DNA from: an uncultured cyanobacterium
GTDB lineage: Bacteria > Cyanobacteriota > Cyanobacteriia > PCC-6307 > Cyanobiaceae
Assembly (NCBI GenBank): GCA_903871775.1
Contig: CAIQIA010000021.1
Coordinates: 1 to 64,000 of the forward strand
Reading direction: 5' to 3'
DNA: 64,000 nt
The stretch's first letter is position 1. Each line of letters begins with the position of its first letter. Shown here piece by piece: positions 26,956 to 36,015 of the stretch. A program made the position numbers and the translations under genes. Under the pieces are notes generated by a model, which worked only from the letters and a program-made list of their open reading frames with translations, was not told where the DNA came from and searched no databases.

Positions 26956-28310
26956 TTGCCGATGCAGAAGCGGGCGAAGACCCGATCCAGCATCGCCTCG
27001 TTCACCTCGTCGCCGGTGATCTCCCCCAGGCGGCCGATCGCATCGCGCAGGTCGATGGTCCAGAAGTCCCACGGCAGACCGTCGGCGGCGGCGGCCAGGC
27101 TGCGGTCGAGGGCGGCGGCGGCGCTGGCGGCCAGGTCCCGCTGGCGGCGGTTGAGGGCCAGGGCCAGGTTGCCGGCATCGGTGGCGCCGCAGCAGGCCAG
27201 CAGGGCCTGGCCGAGCGCCCCGAGACCGCTGCCCTCGCGGGCGCTGATCGCCAGCCCCGGCCCGGGCGGCGTCGCGAGGCGGTCGGCCTTGTTGCCCACC
27301 AGCAGCAGCGGCACCCCCGCCGGCACCTCGGCCCGCAGGGCCTCGTCGGCGGCGGTCCAGCCTTCGCTCAGGTCGTGCAGCAGCAGCACCGCGTCGGCGG
27401 CGGCCAGGGCCTCGCGGCTGCGGGCGATGCCCAGCCGTTCCACCGGATCATCGGTGGGGCGGATGCCGGCGGTGTCGAGCAGCGTCACCGGCACCCCCGC
27501 GATCACCACGGCACTGTCGACCAGATCGCGGGTGGTGCCCGGCAGGTCGGTGACGATCGCCCGGTCGCTGCGGCTGAGGGCATTGAGCAGGCTGCTCTTG
27601 CCCACGTTCGGGCGGCCCACGATCGCCACCCGCAGGCCTTCGCGCAGCAGCAGCGACCGGTCGCCGTCGTCGACCAGCTGCCGCAGGTCAGCGGCCACCG
27701 CCGCCAGTTCGTCGCCCACGGCGGTGCCATCAAGGGGGGGCAGGTCGTCTTCGAAATCGACGCGGGCCTCCAGTTCGGCCAGCTGATCGAGCAGCCGCCC
27801 GCGCAGTTCGCCGATGCGGCGCTGCAGGCCGCCGTCGAGGCCCGCCATCGCCAGCTGGGCGGCCCGGCGGCTGCGGGCCGTCACCAGATCGCTGAGGGCT
27901 TCGGCGCGGGTGAGGTCAAGGCGGCCGTTGAGAAACGCCCGCTGGCTGAACTCGCCTGGCAGGGCCCGCCGGGCGCCGGCCGCCAGCACCAGCTCGAGCA
28001 GCCGCTGCACGGCGATCACCCCGCCGTGGCCGTGCAACTCGACCACCGTCTCGCGGGTGAAGCTGCGCGGTGCCCGCATCAGCAGCAGCAACACCTCGTC
28101 GATGCATTCGCCGCTGGCGGGGTCGTGCACATGGCCATACAGCACCCGATGGCTGTCCCACACCTGGCGCTGGCCGGCGGGCCTGAACAGCCGGCGGCCG
28201 ATGGCCTCGGCCTCGGGCCCGCTGAGGCGCACGATGGCCACGCTGCCTTCGCCGGGGGCCACGGCGGTGGCCACGGCGGCGATGGTGTCGGCGGCAGCGG
28301 CCAGGGTCAT
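26952..28310 (-). CDS. mnmE: tRNA modification GTPase MnmE (TrmE)
   Basis: This 452-residue GTPase acts with MnmG to modify uridine 34 of certain tRNAs. The N-terminal tetrahydrofolate-binding domain (AAVATAVAPGEGSVAIVRLSG) is followed by a helical domain with an inserted G domain: GRPNVGKSSLLNAL near residue 228, DTAGIR, and NKAD. The protein ends in the invariant CIGK. It is preceded by, and overlaps (ATGA), a small membrane protein gene and is followed by the pentapeptide-repeat gene. Confidence 0.97.
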   Translation of the reverse strand: MTLAAAADTIAAVATAVAPGEGSVAIVRLSGPEAEAIGRRLFRPAGQRQVWDSHRVLYGHVHDPASGECIDEVLLLLMRAPRSFTRETVVELHGHGGVIAVQRLLELVLAAGARRALPGEFSQRAFLNGRLDLTRAEALSDLVTARSRRAAQLAMAGLDGGLQRRIGELRGRLLDQLAELEARVDFEDDLPPLDGTAVGDELAAVAADLRQLVDDGDRSLLLREGLRVAIVGRPNVGKSSLLNALSRSDRAIVTDLPGTTRDLVDSAVVIAGVPVTLLDTAGIRPTDDPVERLGIARSREALAAADAVLLLHDLSEGWTAADEALRAEVPAGVPLLLVGNKADRLATPPGPGLAISAREGSGLGALGQALLACCGATDAGNLALALNRRQRDLAASAAAALDRSLAAAADGLPWDFWTIDLRDAIGRLGEITGDEVNEAMLDRVFARFCIGK

Positions 28311-28705
28311 GGCGCCACCGGCCGCGCCAGCAGCCGCGCCCAGTGCACGATCAGCAGCAGGCCCGCCCCCAGCACCGTCGCCAGGGCCGCCCCCCAGAAG
28401 CTGCGCCCGTCGGCCACCAGGGCCAGCCGCACGATGGCGTAAGGCACCAGGGTGAGCAGCTGCAGCCCCAGGGCCACCAGGGCCAGCACCGCCCCCCAGC
28501 GCCGCTGCTGCAGCAGGGCCAGGCTGGCGATGGTGCCGCAGCTGGCGGCCGGCAGCCCCGCCGCCAGGGCCAGCACCAGGTTGGCGGTGTGCAGCGGATC
28601 GGGCAGGGCCACGGCCACCGCCACCAGCACGAACCCCAGCAGGTTGAGCACCAGGCCGCCGGCGGCCAGCAGCCGGTCGCGGGGGGTGAGGGCGGCCGGG
28701 GCCAT
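28307..28705 (-). CDS. Small four-helix membrane protein of unknown function
   Basis: This 132-residue protein has four hydrophobic segments (LLAAGGLVLNLLGFVLVAV, LVLALAAGLPAASCGTIASL, GAVLALVALGLQLLTLV, and ATVLGAGLLLIVHWARLL). It probably sits in the inner or thylakoid membrane. No family is recognised. Its stop overlaps the mnmE start, so it is the first gene of the mnmE operon, and it is divergent from the shikimate-dehydrogenase-like gene. Confidence 0.75.
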   Translation of the reverse strand: MAPAALTPRDRLLAAGGLVLNLLGFVLVAVAVALPDPLHTANLVLALAAGLPAASCGTIASLALLQQRRWGAVLALVALGLQLLTLVPYAIVRLALVADGRSFWGAALATVLGAGLLLIVHWARLLARPVAP

Positions 28706-28798
28706 GGCGGCGAAAACGGCAGACGGGACGGGGAGCGTCTTCAGTGTGACGCCGAACGCGTGGGCCACACTGGACATCCACCGCTGTGGCCCGCCCCG

Positions 28799-29653
28799 AT
28801 GATCCCTCCCCAGAAGCAGATGACGGGCATGTTCGGCCATCCGGTGGCCGAAAACCCCATCGACCGGATGTTCGATGCGGTGTATGCCCACCATGGCCTG
28901 CCCTGGCAGTTCTGGAAGAGCGACATCGCCACCCCCGCCGACCTGGCCCTGGCGGTGGCGGCCCTGCGGCCCCTGGGGTACCGCGGCATCGGCATCACGG
29001 TGCCCTGGAAGGTCGAGGTGATTCCGCTGCTCGATGCCGTCGATGACGACGTGCGTGCCATCGGCGCCGCCAATTACCTCACCATCGAAGACGGCCGCCT
29101 CATCGGCCACAACAACGACGGCAAGGGGGTGGTGAAGGCGATCGAGAAGCAGACGCCGCTCACCGGCCAGCGGGTGGTGATGCTCGGCGCCGGTGGGGCC
29201 GGCCGGGCCATGGCCGTTGAACTGGCCTGGGCCGGTGCCGCCCACCTGACCCTGGTCACCCGCCGCGAAGAGCAGGGCCGTGAGGTGGCCGCCACCGTCA
29301 CCCGCGCCTCGGGGGTGCCGGCCGAGTGGCAGCCGTGGCAGGGACCCGTGGCGGTGCCGGCCGGCACGACGCTGCTGATGAATGCCACCCACCTGGGCTG
29401 TGCGCCCGCCCTCGAACCGGTGCCGGTGCTGTGGGACACGGTGGCGCCGGGCTGCACGGTGGTCGATGTGATCACCAACCCACGGCTCACACCGTTTCTG
29501 GCCACGGCCCGCGACCGCGGCTGCCCGATCGTCGATGGCGTCGAGATGCTGGTGCAACTGGCGATGCAGATCTTCGGGCGCTGGACCGGCCTCACCCCCG
29601 AAGAGGCGGTGTTCCAGCGGGCTGTGGCCGAGGCCCTGGGGGAGCCTGGGTAG
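28799..29653 (+). CDS. Shikimate/quinate dehydrogenase-like protein
   Basis: This 284-residue protein has the AroE layout: an N-terminal substrate domain with GITVPWK and IGAANYL, the linker HNNDGKG, then the NADP-binding motif LGAGGAGRAMAVEL and the TLVTRR segment. Canonical AroE has NTD at the linker where this protein has NND, and typical VTVPHK is VPWK here, so the substrate may not be shikimate. A second, canonical aroE is not in the window. It converges on, and overlaps by 62 nt, the cytochrome P450 gene. Confidence 0.78.
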   Translation: MIPPQKQMTGMFGHPVAENPIDRMFDAVYAHHGLPWQFWKSDIATPADLALAVAALRPLGYRGIGITVPWKVEVIPLLDAVDDDVRAIGAANYLTIEDGRLIGHNNDGKGVVKAIEKQTPLTGQRVVMLGAGGAGRAMAVELAWAGAAHLTLVTRREEQGREVAATVTRASGVPAEWQPWQGPVAVPAGTTLLMNATHLGCAPALEPVPVLWDTVAPGCTVVDVITNPRLTPFLATARDRGCPIVDGVEMLVQLAMQIFGRWTGLTPEEAVFQRAVAEALGEPG

Positions 29654-30923
29654 AGGGCAGCACCAGCAGGCCGTCGCGGGGGCTGGGGCTGGGCATCAGC
29701 CGCAGGCCCAGGTCCTGGTCGGGCAGCAGCTGCAGCGGCACCTGCTTGAGCAGACCCACAGCCATCAGCCTGATCTCGAGTTCGGCCAGGGCCTTGCCGA
29801 GGCACACCCGCTCGCCGCCGCCGAAGGGCAGCAGGGTGAGGCCGGGGTCGCCGTCGAGGTGGCGCTGGGGCCTGAAGCGGTCGAGGTCGTCGTCGCTGCT
29901 GCCGTCGTTGCGCAGGCGGTTCGAGGCCGCCAGGGCCACCTGCACCACCCGCCCGGCGGGCACCGCCACCCCGTCGAGCACCAGGTCGGCGGTGGTGCGG
30001 CGGAAGAAGCCCCCCACCGGTGGGTTGAGGCGCATCACCTCGCTCACCAGCGCATCGAGCCGCGGGGCGACCGGGGCCTCCCGGTCATCCGGCGGCCAGG
30101 GCAGGCCCTCGAGGTCGGCCTGCAGCCAGGGGGTGAGCTCGGGATGCTGCAGCACCGCCGCCATCAGGCAGCTGAGCGACGACGCCGTGGTCTCGTAGCC
30201 GGCGAACAGCAGCAGCAGCAGCTGGTCCACCAGGTCGTCGTCATCGAGCGGCACGCCGGCTTCATCGAGGCCGCCGCTGAGCAGATCGAGGCCGCCCGGC
30301 AGGGGCCGGCGGGTCAGCACCTGCTTCAGGCGGGCCAGCAGCCGGGTGCGGGCCTCGAGGGCCCGGCTGAAGGGGCTGCCGGGCAGGGCCAGGGGCAGCG
30401 AGAACAGGGCCCGGGTCCAGATCTCGAAGTCAATGAACAGGGCCTCGCGGTCGTCCCCCTCGAGCCCCAGCACCACCCCGGCGATCACGGCAAAGGCAAA
30501 GCGCCGCAGGCGGTCGGCCAGGGCCACCGGCGCCTGGGCCGTCTGCAGGTCGGCCACCAGCGCCTCGACGAGGGCGACGATGCCGGGGGTGTAACGCCGC
30601 AGGGCCGCTGCGGTGAACAGCTGACCCACCACCCGCCGCCGGGCCCGGTGGCCGGCCCCGTTGCGGTTGGCCAGGGAGCGGCTGCCCAGCAGCATCCGCA
30701 CGCTGGCGGGCCACCAGCCTTCACTCGCCTGGGGCTGGGCCAGCAGGTCGCCGATGGCCTGGCCCCCCCGCACGAACACGGTCGGTTGCCCCAGCAGCTT
30801 CGTCTCGAACACGTTGCCGAAGCGTTCGAAGCGCCGGCGGGCGAAGTCGGGATCGCGAAAGAAGCCGACGGTCTCGAGCAGACCGGTCACCGCACCGGTG
30901 CTGGGCAGGGGGCGGGGGGCCAT
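29592..30923 (-). CDS. Cytochrome P450 (CYP120-like)
   Basis: This 443-residue haem monooxygenase has the I-helix motif AGYETTASS near residue 242, the ExxR motif (SEVMRLNPP) near 290, and the haem-ligand motif FGGGERVCLGKAL near 365 with Cys as thiolate ligand. The N-terminus (FFRDPDFARRRFERFGNVFETKLLGQP) resembles cyanobacterial CYP120, a retinoic-acid hydroxylase in Synechocystis. No ferredoxin reductase is linked. The C-terminal tail is proline-rich and lies over the 3' end of the convergent dehydrogenase-like gene. Confidence 0.93.
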   Translation of the reverse strand: MAPRPLPSTGAVTGLLETVGFFRDPDFARRRFERFGNVFETKLLGQPTVFVRGGQAIGDLLAQPQASEGWWPASVRMLLGSRSLANRNGAGHRARRRVVGQLFTAAALRRYTPGIVALVEALVADLQTAQAPVALADRLRRFAFAVIAGVVLGLEGDDREALFIDFEIWTRALFSLPLALPGSPFSRALEARTRLLARLKQVLTRRPLPGGLDLLSGGLDEAGVPLDDDDLVDQLLLLLFAGYETTASSLSCLMAAVLQHPELTPWLQADLEGLPWPPDDREAPVAPRLDALVSEVMRLNPPVGGFFRRTTADLVLDGVAVPAGRVVQVALAASNRLRNDGSSDDDLDRFRPQRHLDGDPGLTLLPFGGGERVCLGKALAELEIRLMAVGLLKQVPLQLLPDQDLGLRLMPSPSPRDGLLVLPSTQAPPGPRPQPAGTPPLRG

Positions 30924-30956
30924 GGGGCCGCACAGCGCAGGGATGCCTCCAGCCTG

Positions 30957-32009
30957 TCAGCGGGGCAGCCCCTCCCGCTTGGCCTGGCCGATGGCCCGGT
31001 CGAGGCGCAGGGCCAGGTCGGCGGGCAGCGCAGGGCTGTACACGAACGCCTGCGATTCGGGATGGGTGTCCTGCAGGGCCAGCTGCAGCCGGGCCCGCTG
31101 CCAGGCCTGGGCCTGGGCCAGGGCATGGCGCAGCTGCTGTTCGTCGGCCAGCACCGCATCGGCGCGGTTGCTCAGCAGCAGCGGCACCGCATCGCCCACG
31201 GTGGGGAGGGTCACGATGGTCACCTGGCCGGCCAGGGGTGGCTCGTGCAGCAGCTGGGCGCTGACGCTGCCCGGCCGCACCGCCACCCGCAGGCCGGCCA
31301 GGTCGTCGAGGGAGCGGGGCTGGCCACCGGCGGCCGGCGGCTGCTGCAGCACGTCGAGGGTGATGGTGCTCACGATCAGCGAGGCGCCGATGATGCGCAC
31401 CAGCCAGCTGAGCAGCACCACGCCGTGGCCGCGGGTGCGGGTGACGATCACGTTGGTGCCGGGGCCCGTGGCCAGCACCTGGAACACCAGGGCGTAGCGG
31501 CGCAGCTGTTCGCGGCGACCGGCGCCGTCGCCGCTGTGTTCATCGCGCCAGACCAGCCAGCTGAGCAGGGCGATGGCCAGCAGATAGCCCGTCAGCACCC
31601 GCAGCAGCTGCGGATTCACCAGCGCCCGCAGCAGCGAGGCGCCGGCCGCCAGCCGGTTGCCCTGCACCAGCACCGCCAGGCCCGCCTCCTGGAACGGCAG
31701 GCTGAAGCGGTAACGGCCGATGCGGTCGGGCGCCACCGTCAGGCAGCCCACCCCCACATCGATGCGACCGTCGCGGCTGGCCTCGAGCAGGGCCCCCACC
31801 GAGCCGTAGGCGCTGAGGCGGTAGGCCAGGTTCTCGCGGGTGGCCAGCTGCTGCCACAGCTCCACGGCCCGCCCCTGCCAGTGGCCGGATTGCCGCTGCT
31901 CGGAACAGGGGGGTGATCCGTCGAGCACCCCCACCTGCAGCACGGGCCCCGCACCGGCCGGCGCAGCCAGCAGCAGGCTCCCCAGCAGTGCCAGCCAGTG
32001 GTGTCCCAT
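30957..32009 (-). CDS. GluR0-like ligand-gated ion channel subunit
   Basis: This 350-residue protein looks like a family 3 solute-binding domain interrupted by a pore module. A signal peptide (LLGSLLLAAPAGAG) is followed by binding-lobe sequence (RIDVGVGCLTVAPDRIGRYRFS). A membrane helix lies near 133-155, a short P-loop (FQVLATGPGTNV) near 180, and a second membrane helix near 198-222 (GVVLLSWLVRIIGASLIVSTI). The second lobe then resumes (DLAGLRVAVRPGS). This matches the cyanobacterial glutamate-receptor channel GluR0, but the TVGYG filter is replaced by TGPGT, so ion selectivity may differ. The ATG at 32009 gives a clean signal peptide; a TTG at 32027 is less likely. Confidence 0.78.
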   Translation of the reverse strand: MGHHWLALLGSLLLAAPAGAGPVLQVGVLDGSPPCSEQRQSGHWQGRAVELWQQLATRENLAYRLSAYGSVGALLEASRDGRIDVGVGCLTVAPDRIGRYRFSLPFQEAGLAVLVQGNRLAAGASLLRALVNPQLLRVLTGYLLAIALLSWLVWRDEHSGDGAGRREQLRRYALVFQVLATGPGTNVIVTRTRGHGVVLLSWLVRIIGASLIVSTITLDVLQQPPAAGGQPRSLDDLAGLRVAVRPGSVSAQLLHEPPLAGQVTIVTLPTVGDAVPLLLSNRADAVLADEQQLRHALAQAQAWQRARLQLALQDTHPESQAFVYSPALPADLALRLDRAIGQAKREGLPR

Positions 32010-32023
32010 CAGCCCAGCCCGCC

Positions 32024-34333
32024 TCAACCGCTGCCGCAGCGTGCCAGGTCGATCACGTCGGCCATCGAGCGGATCTGGTTCATGGTCGTCTGCAGCTGGT
32101 CGGCGCTGGCCAGTTCGATGCGCAGGTCGATGCGGGCCGGTTTGCCGAAGGCCGTGCGCACCCGCGCATCGCTCACGTTGATGCGGCTGTCCGACAGCCG
32201 CGTGAGGATGTCTTTGAGGATGCCGACCCGGTCGATCACCTCGATGCGCAGCTGGGTGGGGTAGCTGCGGCGGTGTTCGCTGCCCACCGGGTTCCAGCGC
32301 ACCGGCAGCCGCCGTTCGACCGGCGTGGCGGCCACGTTGGCGCAGTCCTGCCGGTGGATCGTGATGCCGTGGTTGCCCAGGGCCACGGCCCCCAGGATCG
32401 GTTCGCCCGGCAGGGGGCAGCAGCAGCCCCCCAGCCGGTATTCGAGCCCCTCGACCCCCAGGATCGGGCTGCCGCCGCTGTCGCCCCGGGGTTCGGCGGC
32501 CTGGTCGCTGACGCTGCGGGCCAGGTCTTCATTGCTGGGCGGTGGGGTGGTGGCCGCCTCCTGCAGGCGCATCTCCTCCCGCAGGCGGTTGGTCACCTGC
32601 TGCAGCGACACCCCCCCAAAGCCCAGCGAGGCCAGCAGGTCGTCGGTGGCGGGCAGGTTGCAGCGCCGCGCCACCCGCAGCATCAGTTCGCCCTGCAGCA
32701 GCGTTTCGAGGCCGTCGCGACCCAGCTCCCGTTCGAGCATCTCGCGGCCCCGCAGGATGTTCTCCTCCCGGTGGCTGCGCTTGTACCACTGGCGGATGCG
32801 TTCGCGGGCGGTGGGGGTGGCGACGAAGTTGAGCCAGTCGAGGCTCGGATGGGCCCCCTTGCTGGTGAGCACCTGCACGATGTCGCCGTTCTGCAGCGGT
32901 GTCGCCAGCGGACAGAGGCGGTCGTTGATGCGTGCCCCCTGGCAGTGGTTGCCCACCTCGCTGTGGATTCGGTAGGCGAAATCAACCGCCGTCGAACCCT
33001 TGCGCAGCCCCACCACATCACCGTTGGGGGTGAACACGAACACCTCCTCGTCGAACAGGTCTTCCTTGATCGACTTGAGGTAGTCGTTGTGGTCCTGGCC
33101 GCCGCCGTCCTTCTGCCAGTCGACCAGCTGCCGCAGCCAGTTGAACCGTTCCAGCTCGTCGCCATCGGCCGGTGAGCCGCCTTCCTTGTACTTCCAGTGG
33201 GCGGCGATGCCGTATTCGGCCACCTGGTGCATCTCGCCGGTGCGGATCTGCACTTCGATCGGCCGGTGGCGGCCGATCACGGCCGTGTGCAGCGACTGGT
33301 AGCCGTTCGGTTTCGGCAGGCCGATGTAGTCCTTGAAGCGCCCGGGTATCGGCCTGAACGTGTCGTGCACCACGGCCAGGGCCCGGTAGCAGCCCTCCAC
33401 CGATGGGGTCACGATCCGCACCGCCGCCACGTCGTAGATCTCGTGGAACGCCTTCTGCTGGCGTTGCATCTTGTGCCAGATGCCGTAGAGGTGCTTCGGC
33501 CGGCCCACCACCTCGCATCCCTTCACCCCCGCCTGCTCGAGGCGGTTCCGCAGCAGCTCGACGGTCTGGCCCAGCCGGTCTTCGCGCTCGCTGCGCTTGC
33601 TGGCCACCTGCTGCTGGATTTCGCGGAAGGCCTCGGGTTCCAGCACCTTGAAGGCCAGGTCTTCGAGTTCCCACTTGAACCGGCCGATGCCCAGCCGGTT
33701 CGCCAGCGGTGCGTAGATGTCGCGGGTCTCGCCGGCGATGCGCTGCTGCTTCTCGGCCTTGAGCGCCCCCAGGGTGCGCATGTTGTGCAGCCGGTCAGCC
33801 AGCTTCACCAGCACCACCCGGATGTCGCTGGCCATCGCCAGGAACATCCGCCGCAGGTTCTCGGCCTGGGCTTCGGTGCGGCTGGTGAAGTGAATGCCGC
33901 CCAGCTTCGTCACCCCATCCACCAGCCGCCGCACCTCGGCGCCGAAGTGCTCCTCGAGCTGCTCCGGCGTCACGTCGGTGTCTTCGACCACATCGTGCAG
34001 AAAGCCGGCGGCGATCACCGGCGCGCTGGCGCCGATGTCGCGCAGCAGGTCGGCCACCGCCACCGGATGGACGATGTAGGGCTCACCGCTGGCCCGCACC
34101 TGGTTGGCGTGCAGCTGGTAGGCGAAATGAAAGGCCGAGGCCAGCAGGGCCTCGGTGTCGGTGGGACAGCTGTCGCCCCGCCCCGGCGGCACGTGCTCGA
34201 TGCAGCGCCGCAGCCAGTCGGGCAGCGGGATCGCGTAATCGTCTGGACCGTGCAGGCCGCTCTCGCTCAGCTTCTGCGCCACAGCCCAGGGCAGCCCTGC
34301 GGCCGTTTCACCCCGGTCTGCGGCGTCGAGCAT
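32024..34333 (-). CDS. spoT: Bifunctional (p)ppGpp synthetase/hydrolase RelA/SpoT
   Basis: This 769-residue long RSH protein makes and degrades (p)ppGpp. The N-terminal hydrolase domain keeps its HD motif (FLHDVVEDTD, residues 111-120) and HPVAVADLL. The synthetase domain follows (KHLYGIWHKMQ, GRFKDYIGLPKPNGYQSLHT), then TGS (VFVFTPNGDVVGLRKGSTAVDFAYRIH), a zinc-finger-like CC region (GGCCCPLPG), and a C-terminal ACT domain (RIEVIDRVGILKDILTRLS). Both activities look intact. The downstream GluR0-like gene starts 14 nt after its stop. Confidence 0.96.
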   Translation of the reverse strand: MLDAADRGETAAGLPWAVAQKLSESGLHGPDDYAIPLPDWLRRCIEHVPPGRGDSCPTDTEALLASAFHFAYQLHANQVRASGEPYIVHPVAVADLLRDIGASAPVIAAGFLHDVVEDTDVTPEQLEEHFGAEVRRLVDGVTKLGGIHFTSRTEAQAENLRRMFLAMASDIRVVLVKLADRLHNMRTLGALKAEKQQRIAGETRDIYAPLANRLGIGRFKWELEDLAFKVLEPEAFREIQQQVASKRSEREDRLGQTVELLRNRLEQAGVKGCEVVGRPKHLYGIWHKMQRQQKAFHEIYDVAAVRIVTPSVEGCYRALAVVHDTFRPIPGRFKDYIGLPKPNGYQSLHTAVIGRHRPIEVQIRTGEMHQVAEYGIAAHWKYKEGGSPADGDELERFNWLRQLVDWQKDGGGQDHNDYLKSIKEDLFDEEVFVFTPNGDVVGLRKGSTAVDFAYRIHSEVGNHCQGARINDRLCPLATPLQNGDIVQVLTSKGAHPSLDWLNFVATPTARERIRQWYKRSHREENILRGREMLERELGRDGLETLLQGELMLRVARRCNLPATDDLLASLGFGGVSLQQVTNRLREEMRLQEAATTPPPSNEDLARSVSDQAAEPRGDSGGSPILGVEGLEYRLGGCCCPLPGEPILGAVALGNHGITIHRQDCANVAATPVERRLPVRWNPVGSEHRRSYPTQLRIEVIDRVGILKDILTRLSDSRINVSDARVRTAFGKPARIDLRIELASADQLQTTMNQIRSMADVIDLARCGSG

Positions 34334-34401
34334 GGCCTTGTCCGGCTGGATCCATGCTATTCAGCAGCCTGCACGATGCCCCCCGCTGTGGGCGGCTGCC
34401 C

Positions 34402-36015
34402 ATGGGGTCCACCGGTCCGATCCTGCTGCTCGAGGGCCTCACCGTCGCCTACCCGCCGGCCGGGGGCGCTGCGGCCGAGCCCGTGCTGCGGGGCCTTGAC
34501 CTCACCCTGCAGCCCGGGGAACGGCTGGCCCTGGTGGGCCCCTCGGGCTGCGGCAAGAGCACCGTGGCGCGGGCGGTGCTGCAGCTGCTGCCGCCGGGCA
34601 GCCGCAGCGGCGGCCGGCTCGAATTGCTGGGCCGCGATCCCCGCCGCCTCGGCCGGGCGGCCCTCAACCGCCTGCGGGGCGAAGCGGTGGGTCTGGTGTT
34701 CCAGGACCCCATGACCCGCCTCAACCCGCTGCTGAGCATCGGCGACCACCTCACCGACACCCTGCGGGCCCATCGCCCCGGCGATCCCCGCCGGGAGCTG
34801 CGCGCCCGTGCCCTCGACCTGCTGCAGCGGGTGGGCATCGAGGCCGATCGCTTTGGCAGCTATCCCCACGAGTTCAGCGGTGGCATGCGCCAGCGGGTGG
34901 CCATCGCCCTCGCCATGGCCCTGCGGCCGCCCCTGGTCATCGCCGACGAACCCACCACCAGCCTTGATGTGGCGGTGTCGGGCCAGGTGATGGCCGAACT
35001 CACCGGCCTCTGTCGCGAGCTGGGCAGCGCCCTGCTGCTCATCACCCACGACCTGGCCACGGCGGGGCGCTGGTGCGATCGGCTGGCGGTGCTGCACGAG
35101 GGGCGGCTGCTCGAGGAGGGGCCCGCCCAGCGGGTGCTCGGTGCCCCCTCGGAACCCCTCACCCGCCGCCTGGTGGCGGCCGCCCGCCGGCGCGAGGGGG
35201 GCGCCAGTCCTGAACCGCCGCGGGCCCCGGTGGTGCTCGAGCTGCACCAGCTGCGCTGCTGGCATCCGCTGCCCGGCCTGCCCTGGCAGCAGCGCTGGCT
35301 CAAGGCGGTCGATGGGGTCAGCCTGCAGCTGCACGCCGGTGAGACCGTGGGGGTGGTGGGGGCTTCGGGTTGCGGCAAGAGCACCCTCTGCCGGGCCCTG
35401 ATGGGCCTGGCGCCGGTCCGTGGCGGGGAGGTGCTGCTGCAGGGTCGTGATCTGCGGCGCCTGCGCGGCGGTGCCCTGCGGGAGGCCCGCCGGCGGCTGC
35501 AGATGGTCTTTCAGGACCCGCTGGCCTGCCTCAACCCCGCCATGACCGTGGAAGAGGCCATCGCCGATCCGCTGCTGATCCACGGTCTGGCCGATCGCCC
35601 CGAGGCCCGGCGCCGGGCCCATGAACAGCTCGAGGCCGTCGGCCTGCCGGCCGCCTTCGGGCCCCGGCTGCCCCGGCAGCTGTCCGGTGGTCAGCAGCAG
35701 CGGGTGGCGATCGCCCGCGCCCTGGTGCTGCGCCCCACCGTGCTGCTGTGCGACGAGTCGGTGAGCATGCTCGACGCCGAGGTGCAGGCCGAGGTGCTCG
35801 ATCTGCTGCGCGATCTGCAGCAACGGCTGGGCCTGGGGATGATCTTCGTCACCCATGACCTCGGCGTCGCCAGCGGCTTCTGCCATCGGGTGATCGTGCT
35901 CGACCGGGGCCGCATCGCCGAGGAGGGGCCCGGCGACGTGCTGTTGTGCGCCCCCATGGCCCCCATCACCCGCCGGCTGGTGGAGGCCTGTCCCCGGCTG
36001 CCCCCCGCCGCCTGA
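34402..36015 (+). CDS. Fused dipeptide/oligopeptide-type ABC transporter ATPase (DppDF-like)
   Basis: This 537-residue protein has two complete ABC ATPase domains in tandem. Walker A motifs are GPSGCGKST near residue 46 and GASGCGKST near 319. Signature motifs are FSGGMRQR and LSGGQQQR, and Walker B segments are VIADEPTT and LLCDESVS. Second-domain features (VFQDPLACLNPAMTV) are of the peptide/nickel family. No permease or binding protein is adjacent. The ATG at 34402 is preferred; one at 34354 would add 16 unconserved residues and come within 20 nt of the divergent spoT start. Its stop overlaps the next gene (TGATG). Confidence 0.9.
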   Translation: MGSTGPILLLEGLTVAYPPAGGAAAEPVLRGLDLTLQPGERLALVGPSGCGKSTVARAVLQLLPPGSRSGGRLELLGRDPRRLGRAALNRLRGEAVGLVFQDPMTRLNPLLSIGDHLTDTLRAHRPGDPRRELRARALDLLQRVGIEADRFGSYPHEFSGGMRQRVAIALAMALRPPLVIADEPTTSLDVAVSGQVMAELTGLCRELGSALLLITHDLATAGRWCDRLAVLHEGRLLEEGPAQRVLGAPSEPLTRRLVAAARRREGGASPEPPRAPVVLELHQLRCWHPLPGLPWQQRWLKAVDGVSLQLHAGETVGVVGASGCGKSTLCRALMGLAPVRGGEVLLQGRDLRRLRGGALREARRRLQMVFQDPLACLNPAMTVEEAIADPLLIHGLADRPEARRRAHEQLEAVGLPAAFGPRLPRQLSGGQQQRVAIARALVLRPTVLLCDESVSMLDAEVQAEVLDLLRDLQQRLGLGMIFVTHDLGVASGFCHRVIVLDRGRIAEEGPGDVLLCAPMAPITRRLVEACPRLPPAA

